A stretch of DNA of 64,000 bases, taken from the NCBI RefSeq assembly GCF_002812955.1, contig NZ_PFXK01000007.1:62001-126000 (forward strand), written 5' to 3'. The notes below the pieces were generated by a model. The model did no database searches. It had not been told where the DNA came from and saw only the letters and a program-made list of their open reading frames with translations. Every line of letters starts with the position of its first letter. Within the stretch, counting starts at the first letter, position 1. This document shows, one piece after another, positions 58,261 to 64,000 of this stretch. The position numbers and the translations under genes are program-made. This DNA comes from Vibrio sp. HA2012. Lineage in GTDB: Bacteria; Pseudomonadota; Gammaproteobacteria; Enterobacterales; Vibrionaceae.

Positions 58261-60981
58261 ATGCTCTGGCGACTCTGTCTGGCTCTTTTTCTTTGCTTAA
58301 ACATTAGCATGCCAAGCCATGCCGATGATTTATTGCGGATCGGCGTGTTAAGTAAACGCGGAGATAGCATAGTGCTGGAACGGTGGACAAGTACGGCTGA
58401 TTACCTGACAGAACAACTTCCCGGCTACCGGTTTACCATTGTGCCGCTGGATTTTGACGCACTGGATGATGCCGTCGAAAATCAGGAAGTCGATTTTGTG
58501 ATAACCAATACGCTTTACTTTGCCGAGCTGGAGCATAGTCTTGGGGTCACCCGTATTGCGACCCTGAAAAATCTTGGCCTGAAAAACGAAGTGCTGACCA
58601 ACTTTGGCGGGGTGATTTTTGTCCGTAAAGAAAGCGCTATCGAATCATTAAGCCAGTTACGGGGCAAAAAATTTGGTGCCGTTGAACAAAACTCCTTTGG
58701 TGGTTGGGTAATGGCGCGTAAAGAACTACGCAATAACGGATTAGAACAGGAAGATTTCTCACAACTTGAATTTTTAAAAACACATGATCAGGTCGTCTAC
58801 GCCGTATTGGACGGCCGTATTGATGCTGGAACCGTCCGGACTGACACTCTGGAGCGTATGGCACAGGAAAATCTGCTCAGTCTGGAGCAAATCCGGGTTC
58901 TGGAACCGAAACATCATCCGGACTTTCCTTATCTGGTTTCCACCGACCTCTATCCTGAATGGCCGTTTGCCAGCCTGCCATCGGTCAGTGCCGACATCGC
59001 TCAGCAGGTATTACTGGCCTTACTTAACATGCCCTCAACTAGTAAAGCCGCTCTGGATGCCAGAATTGCAGGGTGGTCATCTCCACTTGATTATTCCAAA
59101 GTGGACATGTTGCTTCAGGAGTTCGGACTTGGGCCATACTCCGGTATGGTTGAAGAGATCGTGGTAAAAGAACGGGACATTACGTTTACAGATATCTGGA
59201 ATACAGAAGAAATCCTGCTGGCACTGGTACTGCTGATATCGTTCGGGGCATTAATGTACCGTTATTACCGGCGAACCAGATTACTGGATATCAAATTGTC
59301 TACGTTTAATATCTTACTGATAGCCTTTGAACTGACCGTTATTCTGTTCCTGATCGTTGAAATCCTAATCCTCGACCGTCTGGAAAATACGCTCTCAGAA
59401 GCAAGCCAACAACGATTTAATATGGTGACAACTGCAGATGAACTCCGTCAGAGTTCTGATGATCTGACTCACTATGCCCGCGCCTATGCAGTAACAAGTA
59501 ACCGTGAATTTAAACGCAGATATGAACACATTTTGGATATCAGGAACGGAATTGCCCCCAGACCCGTTAATTATCAGGACATCTATTGGGATCTGAATGC
59601 AGAATCCAGAAAGAAACGGCACCCGGATGGAGAAACTCGCTCTCTGAAAGCACTCATTCACGCCCTACCTTTTAGCGAAAGTGAGCAACGCAGGTTACTG
59701 CAATCAGAGCAATACTCGAACAACCTGGTTAATCTGGAAAAACGTGCCTTTTCTGCTGTAGAGAAGGGAAATAACGAGCAAGCGACATCCCTTCTCTTTT
59801 CCGATGAGTATTATGCGGCCAAGCATGAGATTATGCTGCCTATCGATCAGATGATGTCGATACTGGAAGTCCGTACCCAGGCTGAAATTGACACTATATC
59901 CAGACAAGTACACCGCCAGTTCAATTACCTGCTGGGGCTCAGCCTGATTTTTATTCTCGGTAACCTTCTGGCGTACTGGTTATTGCGTAAAAAAATCAAT
60001 CAGCCGGTTGCCTATCTGACGGATGTCATCCGCCATTTTCGATTAAATCATAAAGGGATTGAAGAGAAACATTTTTACCGGGATGAAGTCGGTCTGATGA
60101 TTGAACAATACTTTACTATGCAGCAGACCATTCAAGCAGCAAATCAGCAACTTGAAGAGATGTTTTCCCGCACACGGGAGTCCATAGAATACGCAGCCCT
60201 GATCCAGAATGTATTAATACCAACAACCGACACATTTGAGCGGTATTTCGATGAAACTTTTACCCTGTGGCAGCCCAAAGATGTCGTTGGCGGCGATATT
60301 TTCCTGCTGGAAGAAATGAGCAATGAAGATGAAGTACTGCTGATGGTCATTGATTGCACCGGGCATGGCGTAGCCGGGGCATTTGTTACCATGTTGGTTA
60401 AAGCTATTGAACGGCATACGGTCAGCATGATGCAGAAGAATCATGAAAAAGTGAGCCCAGCCAGAATGCTCTCGGTATTTAACCGTTCGATTAAAAACCT
60501 GCTGAAACAACACGGACCGGAAGCAGCATCGAATGTAGGTTTTGATGGAGGGATCCTTTTCTATGACCGCCGCAACAGTCTGATCCGCTTTGCAGGAGCA
60601 AACTGTTCACTTTATCAGAGCGATGACACAACCGTAGAAATCATTAAAGGCAACCGTCATTCCATCGGCTACAAATCGTCAGATATAGAGTATGAGTTCA
60701 CTGACCATGAAATACCGATTAACCGGCCGATGAACTTTTATCTGCCTACCGATGGTTATATTGATCAAAACGGTGGTGAAAAAGGTTTCCCGTTCGGGAA
60801 AACAAACTTTGTTAAGTTGATTAAGCAATACAGTAATAAACCGATGGAGCAACAGTATAGTCTGTTTGCTCAGGCTCTCAGAGATTATCAGGGTGATGAG
60901 GTTATCAATGATGATATTACTCTGGTTGCGTTCAGCGTCCATCCGACGACAGATGACACCGGAAAAGAGCTATCAGACTGA
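58261..60981 (+). CDS. siaA: SiaA-like membrane phosphatase with PhnD-like sensor domain (SBP-TM-sensor-HAMP-PP2C/SpoIIE)
   Basis: The 906-residue receptor phosphatase has the following layout. Signal peptide, 1-21. A phosphonate/phosphate-binding-like periplasmic domain, about 24-300 (DLLRIGVLSKRGDSIVLERW, VDFVITNTLYFAELE, ALDARIAGW). TM helices at about 316-334 and 348-372. A helical periplasmic region, 373-555 (ADELRQSSDDLTHYARAYAV, RNGIAPRPVNYQDIYWDL). A third TM, 556-576, then a HAMP-like linker. A PP2C/SpoIIE phosphatase domain, 660-895, has its metal-binding Asp motifs intact (VVGGDIF, VIDCTGHGVAGAF, NDDITLV). In Pseudomonas, SiaA dephosphorylates SiaC. It is the first gene of a tight four-gene operon. 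The ligand is unknown. Confidence 0.85.
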   Translation: MLWRLCLALFLCLNISMPSHADDLLRIGVLSKRGDSIVLERWTSTADYLTEQLPGYRFTIVPLDFDALDDAVENQEVDFVITNTLYFAELEHSLGVTRIATLKNLGLKNEVLTNFGGVIFVRKESAIESLSQLRGKKFGAVEQNSFGGWVMARKELRNNGLEQEDFSQLEFLKTHDQVVYAVLDGRIDAGTVRTDTLERMAQENLLSLEQIRVLEPKHHPDFPYLVSTDLYPEWPFASLPSVSADIAQQVLLALLNMPSTSKAALDARIAGWSSPLDYSKVDMLLQEFGLGPYSGMVEEIVVKERDITFTDIWNTEEILLALVLLISFGALMYRYYRRTRLLDIKLSTFNILLIAFELTVILFLIVEILILDRLENTLSEASQQRFNMVTTADELRQSSDDLTHYARAYAVTSNREFKRRYEHILDIRNGIAPRPVNYQDIYWDLNAESRKKRHPDGETRSLKALIHALPFSESEQRRLLQSEQYSNNLVNLEKRAFSAVEKGNNEQATSLLFSDEYYAAKHEIMLPIDQMMSILEVRTQAEIDTISRQVHRQFNYLLGLSLIFILGNLLAYWLLRKKINQPVAYLTDVIRHFRLNHKGIEEKHFYRDEVGLMIEQYFTMQQTIQAANQQLEEMFSRTRESIEYAALIQNVLIPTTDTFERYFDETFTLWQPKDVVGGDIFLLEEMSNEDEVLLMVIDCTGHGVAGAFVTMLVKAIERHTVSMMQKNHEKVSPARMLSVFNRSIKNLLKQHGPEAASNVGFDGGILFYDRRNSLIRFAGANCSLYQSDDTTVEIIKGNRHSIGYKSSDIEYEFTDHEIPINRPMNFYLPTDGYIDQNGGEKGFPFGKTNFVKLIKQYSNKPMEQQYSLFAQALRDYQGDEVINDDITLVAFSVHPTTDDTGKELSD

Positions 60982-60995
60982 GGAGAAAAACAACC

Positions 60996-61544
60996 ATGCG
61001 TTACGCAAATCTGGAACAGATGTTAGATGAAGACGGAATCGTTTTTCTGTCCTACGGAGGATTTCTGACTCAGACGCTCATTTCCGGAATGACAGAAGCA
61101 CTGGAAAAAGAAGCCGCCAGTACCGACTTAAGCCAGAAAGTATCGAATAATATCTTTACGATCTTTATCGAACTCTCCCAGAACATTATGAATTACGCCA
61201 AAACCCATCCAGAAGTAAACGGCAATCATTTTTGTAATAAAAGCCTGATGGTGGTCGGGCAAAATCCGAAAACAAATGGCTACTATATTATCAGCCGCAA
61301 TCAAATCGATGAATCTGACAAACATAAAATTGAAACACGTCTTGCTGAGGTAGAAGGGTTAAGTAAAGATGAACTGCGAGTCCTATACCGGGAAAAACGC
61401 AAACAAAACAGGGATACGGAAGGCAACGGTGCCGGTATCGGTTTTATCGAGGTTGCCCGTCGTTGTGATCAGATTGAACACTACTTTTCTCCGCTAGAAG
61501 GGAAAAAATACAATTTCACCGTTAAAGTAACTATCAATAAATAG
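60996..61544 (+). CDS. siaB: SiaB-like GHKL-fold kinase
   Basis: The 182-residue cytosolic protein has a GHKL ATP-binding fold: N-box ELSQNIMNYAK (about 59-69) and G-box GNGAGIGFIEVARR (about 143-156). This suits the SiaB family, which phosphorylates the antagonist-like protein SiaC; it is comparable to anti-sigma-factor kinases such as SpoIIAB/RsbW. GAGGAGA precedes the ATG, 14 bp after siaA. Assignment rests on these motifs and on the neighbours. Confidence 0.85.
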   Translation: MRYANLEQMLDEDGIVFLSYGGFLTQTLISGMTEALEKEAASTDLSQKVSNNIFTIFIELSQNIMNYAKTHPEVNGNHFCNKSLMVVGQNPKTNGYYIISRNQIDESDKHKIETRLAEVEGLSKDELRVLYREKRKQNRDTEGNGAGIGFIEVARRCDQIEHYFSPLEGKKYNFTVKVTINK

Positions 61545-61562
61545 CAGAGGAGTGCGTTCACC

Positions 61563-61952
61563 GTGGAAAAGCTATATATTGCCGCGACACAATATACTCC
61601 GGAGATTAGTATGGATCCTGTCGGAGTCATTTCGCTGAAGGGTAAGTCTTACCCTGAAAATACATTCGAATTCTATACCCCTGTAATGCAATGGTTAGAG
61701 ACCTACTTTGACGGGAATTCAGCCCCGCAAACAACCGTTAATATGGAAATCATTTATTTTAACTCCAGTTCATCTAAATTATTTTTTGATTTCTTTGATG
61801 TTCTTGATGAAAACAAGGGAAATAGTGAGATCAAAGTCGCCTGGTTTTTTGACCGTGAAAACGAATCGGCAGAGGAAGCAGGGGAAGATTTTCGTGATGA
61901 TTTCGAGTCACTCGACTTTCAGTTGATAGCCAAAGAAAATAAAAGGCCATAA
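61563..61952 (+). CDS. siaC: SiaC-like regulatory phosphoprotein (DUF1987)
   Basis: The 129-residue small acidic protein has the family features SYPENTFEFYTPVMQWLETY and IIYFNSSSSKLFFDFFDVLD. SiaC proteins are phosphorylated by SiaB and dephosphorylated by SiaA, and bind an output enzyme only in one state. The reported phosphosite in Pseudomonas is Thr68; by position, Ser68 in YFNSSSSK would correspond here (inference). It starts with GTG after AGAGGAG, 18 bp behind siaB and 3 bp before the HD-GYP gene. Confidence 0.87.
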   Translation: MEKLYIAATQYTPEISMDPVGVISLKGKSYPENTFEFYTPVMQWLETYFDGNSAPQTTVNMEIIYFNSSSSKLFFDFFDVLDENKGNSEIKVAWFFDRENESAEEAGEDFRDDFESLDFQLIAKENKRP

Positions 61953-61955
61953 ACG

Positions 61956-62765
61956 ATGTACAGCAGCGATAAAAAGCTGATTGAAGAGCTTGAAGAATTA
62001 CAGGACAGTTTTGCCCAAACAACCAATAAAATCATTCGGGATCTCCATCGACAACATAAAATCATGGAGCGGAGTGATAAACGTCAGCGTCAGGAATATG
62101 ACGAGCTGCAACGCCGTCTGGAAGAAGTAGAACGCCTGCAAAAAGAGATAGAAGAGACCCAGAAAGAGGTCATTTTTACTATGGGTGCTATCGGTGAAAG
62201 CCGCTCGAAGGAAACGGGCAATCACGTAAAGCGAGTTGCCGAATACTCTAAAATGCTGGCTCTCTACTATGGTTTGCCTGAACGAGAAGCGGAAATGCTA
62301 AAGCAAGCCTCCCCCATGCACGATATCGGTAAAGTAGCGATTCCTGATTCAATTTTAAACAAACCGGGCAGGCTGACCGACGACGAATTTGAGGTCATAA
62401 AAAACCATGCCGCATTGGGGCATGAATTACTGTGTCACTCAAAACGCGTGTTACTGACTTGTGCCGCAATAGTTGCTTATGAACACCATGAAAAATGGGA
62501 TGGAAGTGGCTACCCCCGTGGTGCTGCTGGTGAAGATATTCATATTTATGGCCGGATTACAGCTCTTGCGGATGTATTCGATGCACTGAGTAATGATCGT
62601 TGCTACAAAAAAGCCTGGCCGGATGATGAGATCTTCACCTATCTGAAAGATCAGCGCGGTGTCCATTTTGACCCCCGGTTAATCGATCTGTTTTTTGAGC
62701 ATCTGGATGAATTTATTCGTGTCAGAGATGCATTCAAAGATGAAACTAATAGCGGCTCCGAATAA
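61956..62765 (+). CDS. HD-GYP domain protein, putative c-di-GMP phosphodiesterase, output of the sia-like operon
   Basis: The 269-residue cytosolic protein has an N-terminal coiled coil (about 5-75, charged heptad-like ELEELQ and RRLEEVERLQKEIEETQ). The HD-GYP domain follows, with HD at 122-123 in SPMHDIGKVAIPD and the GYP motif in HHEKWDGSGYPRG (about 177-189). HD-GYP enzymes hydrolyse c-di-GMP. The Pseudomonas operon has a GGDEF cyclase (SiaD) in this slot, so the output polarity appears reversed. The coiled coil is a likely site for SiaC binding, by analogy with SiaD. It is coupled to siaC with a 3-bp gap. Confidence 0.9.
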   Translation: MYSSDKKLIEELEELQDSFAQTTNKIIRDLHRQHKIMERSDKRQRQEYDELQRRLEEVERLQKEIEETQKEVIFTMGAIGESRSKETGNHVKRVAEYSKMLALYYGLPEREAEMLKQASPMHDIGKVAIPDSILNKPGRLTDDEFEVIKNHAALGHELLCHSKRVLLTCAAIVAYEHHEKWDGSGYPRGAAGEDIHIYGRITALADVFDALSNDRCYKKAWPDDEIFTYLKDQRGVHFDPRLIDLFFEHLDEFIRVRDAFKDETNSGSE

Positions 62766-62791
62766 AAAAACAGACCCGGGAAAACCCCGGG
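62763..62791 (-). terminator. Intrinsic terminator downstream of eda, distal
   Basis: CCCGGG-aaaac-CCCGGG (62775-62791) is followed on the minus strand by TCTGTTTTTTTATT. It lies about 95 bp beyond eda and directly abuts the sia-like operon end. Confidence 0.7.
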
Positions 62792-62831
62792 CCCGAAGGC
62801 CTTCAACGATATAAACCGAAGGAAAGAGCTA

Positions 62832-62872
62832 CAAAAAAACAGGTCCTTGCTATGACATAAAACGCCATAGCA
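62832..62872 (-). terminator. Possible proximal terminator of eda
   Basis: TGCTATG and CATAGCA (62848-62872) form a 7-bp stem just after the eda stop on the minus strand. A run of seven Ts follows after an 8-base spacer. Confidence 0.4.
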
Positions 62873-62886
62873 GAGCAATAAAACCA

Positions 62887-63513
62887 TTAAGCCACTAAAG
62901 CAGCCGCTTCGCGGGTCAAACGGGCAAGTTCATCCCAATCACCAGCTTCAATCAGTTTTTTATCCACCATCCAGGTACCACCACAGGCAATCACACGCGG
63001 AATAGCCAGGTAATCATTCACATTTGCCGGATTCACCCCACCGGTCGGCATGATCTGAATATCACCATAAGGTGCCAGCAGCGATTTCAGCATATTGATA
63101 CCACCGGAAGCCTCTGCCGGGAAAAACTTCAGGGTCGTCAGCCCCATTTCCAGTGCCGCTTCGATAGTGCTCGGATTGTTAACGCCCGGAACGATATCAA
63201 TACCGGCTTCCTGACAAGCTTTTACCGTGTTCGGGTTGAAACCGGGAGAAACGACAAATGACGCTCCGGCTTCTTTCGCCGCCAGTACCTGCTCTTTATT
63301 CAGAACCGTACCCGCGCCAATCAGCATATCCGGTTGAGCTGCACGCAGCAGACGGATCGCTTCTACTGCAGCTTCTGTACGAAAAGTGATTTCAGCTGCA
63401 GGCAGACCGTTTTCAGCCAATACCTTACCCAGCGGGATAATATCTTCCGCTTTATCAATGGCGATCACCGGAATGATCTTAATCTTTTTCAGCTGTTCGG
63501 TTGTGCTAATCAT
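62887..63513 (-). CDS. eda: 2-dehydro-3-deoxy-phosphogluconate aldolase (KDPG/KHG aldolase)
   Basis: The 208-residue class-I aldolase splits KDPG to pyruvate and glyceraldehyde-3-phosphate. It shows the catalytic Glu region PAAEITFRTEAAVEAI, GAGTVLNKEQVLAAKEAGA, and the Schiff-base Lys in TLKFFPAEASGG, then MPTGGVNPANV. GAGGAATAACT precedes the ATG. It follows kdgK by 20 bp on the same strand, so it forms the end of a 2-keto-3-deoxygluconate (pectin/alginate/hexuronate) pathway operon running in from the right. Confidence 0.97.
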   Translation of the reverse strand: MISTTEQLKKIKIIPVIAIDKAEDIIPLGKVLAENGLPAAEITFRTEAAVEAIRLLRAAQPDMLIGAGTVLNKEQVLAAKEAGASFVVSPGFNPNTVKACQEAGIDIVPGVNNPSTIEAALEMGLTTLKFFPAEASGGINMLKSLLAPYGDIQIMPTGGVNPANVNDYLAIPRVIACGGTWMVDKKLIEAGDWDELARLTREAAALVA

Positions 63514-63533
63514 AGTTATTCCTCACTTTAATC

Positions 63534-64000
63534 TTATTGGGTTAGCTGTGCGGTAATCGCTTTCGGTATGATGGCACCTTTATGCTGGATCACCAGCCCT
63601 GCCATCTGGTTACCACACTGACATGCCTGCACCAGAGTGGCTCCTCTGGCATAAGCAGCCAGAAAACCACCGTTGAAAGAATCACCCGCAGAGGTGGTAT
63701 CCACGACGTTATCTACCGGAACTGTCGGCACATAAACAGCCTCTTCCGATGCAGCAAAATCCTGAACCACACAGCCTTCCGCGCCCAGTTTAATGATGGC
63801 TTGTTTTACACCGCTCTCTTTCAATCTGGTCAGCGTCACTTCAGGGCTTTCATCTCCCCAGATCAGTTGCTCGTCATCAAAGGTCACCAGAGCCAGACTG
63901 GTAGTGGCAAATTGCTGCTGATAGAGGCATTTTACCGTTTCATTGTTGTCATCAGGCCATAATGTCGGACGGAAATTACTGTCAAATGCAATCTCAATCC
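63534..64000 (-). CDS. kdgK: 2-dehydro-3-deoxygluconokinase, C-terminal part
   Basis: This is the 3' part of a PfkB-family sugar kinase, cut by the window edge; about 154 codons are present. IAFDSNFRPTLWPDD, then the anion-hole and catalytic motif DTTSAGDSFNGGFLAAYARG near the C-terminus, match KdgK, which makes KDPG from 2-keto-3-deoxygluconate. An internal GTG (63887) could be mistaken for a start, but the frame stays open to the right edge. The eda neighbour supports the assignment. Confidence 0.93.
   Translation of the reverse strand, partial: IEIAFDSNFRPTLWPDDNNETVKCLYQQQFATTSLALVTFDDEQLIWGDESPEVTLTRLKESGVKQAIIKLGAEGCVVQDFAASEEAVYVPTVPVDNVVDTTSAGDSFNGGFLAAYARGATLVQACQCGNQMAGLVIQHKGAIIPKAITAQLTQ

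Overview
The window looks like a chromosomal segment of a gammaproteobacterium of the family Vibrionaceae. The evidence is close protein similarity to E. coli/Vibrio housekeeping proteins (UvrA, IlvIH, LeuABCD, LysC, SlyD, KefGB, YheS), a uvrA-pglL pair, a glycosyltransferase of the MJ1255/VC2487 family, and an ilvIH / acyl-CoA ligase / leuO / leuABCD cluster that I recall from Vibrio genomes. No rRNA, tRNA, integrase, transposase or CRISPR array was seen. The window begins inside galU and ends inside kdgK.

Region 1 (1-30.2 kb) is core-like. It holds the galU tail, an SOS-box-controlled uvrA, the O-oligosaccharyltransferase pglL, then a long minus-strand run: tetR-hlyD-RND efflux operon, PAP2 phosphatase and glycosyltransferase, leuO, a long-chain acyl-CoA ligase, and ilvIH. 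leuABCD lies on the plus strand behind a leucine-rich leader peptide and an attenuator (18.1-23.0 kb). lysC lies behind a lysine riboswitch. slyD, kefGB and yheS follow.

Region 2 (30.2-63 kb) is accessory-like and modular. It contains: a nitrilase-family hydrolase with a divergent LysR regulator; a type I restriction-modification locus hsdM-(DUF1016/PD-DEXK gene)-hsdS-hsdR with two gene remnants, a duplicated hsdM tail before hsdS and a rhuM fragment before hsdR; a TRAP transporter divergent from gabD-gabT, followed by an unusual MocR/GabR-type regulator and an orphan PotD-like binding protein, together suggesting GABA/polyamine-related catabolism; and an A+T-rich xylose/alpha-xyloside cluster (xylR, xylB, GPH transporter, yicI, xylA).

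The last module (58.2-62.8 kb) is the most unusual. It is a four-gene operon resembling the Pseudomonas siaABC signalling system. The SiaA-type PP2C/SpoIIE phosphatase carries an N-terminal PhnD-like solute-binding domain, and the fourth gene is an HD-GYP protein, where Pseudomonas has the diguanylate cyclase SiaD. It therefore looks like a partner-switching circuit wired to c-di-GMP breakdown. The window closes with eda and the end of kdgK (KDPG metabolism) on the minus strand.

Other points worth attention: the MocR regulator has Ser where the PLP-binding Lys is expected, plus a C-terminal extension of about 100 residues; the dctP-gabD intergenic region has repeated TGGTAC/GTACCA sites; tetR has twin 16-bp operators; and a large imperfect inverted repeat lies downstream of the RND gene.
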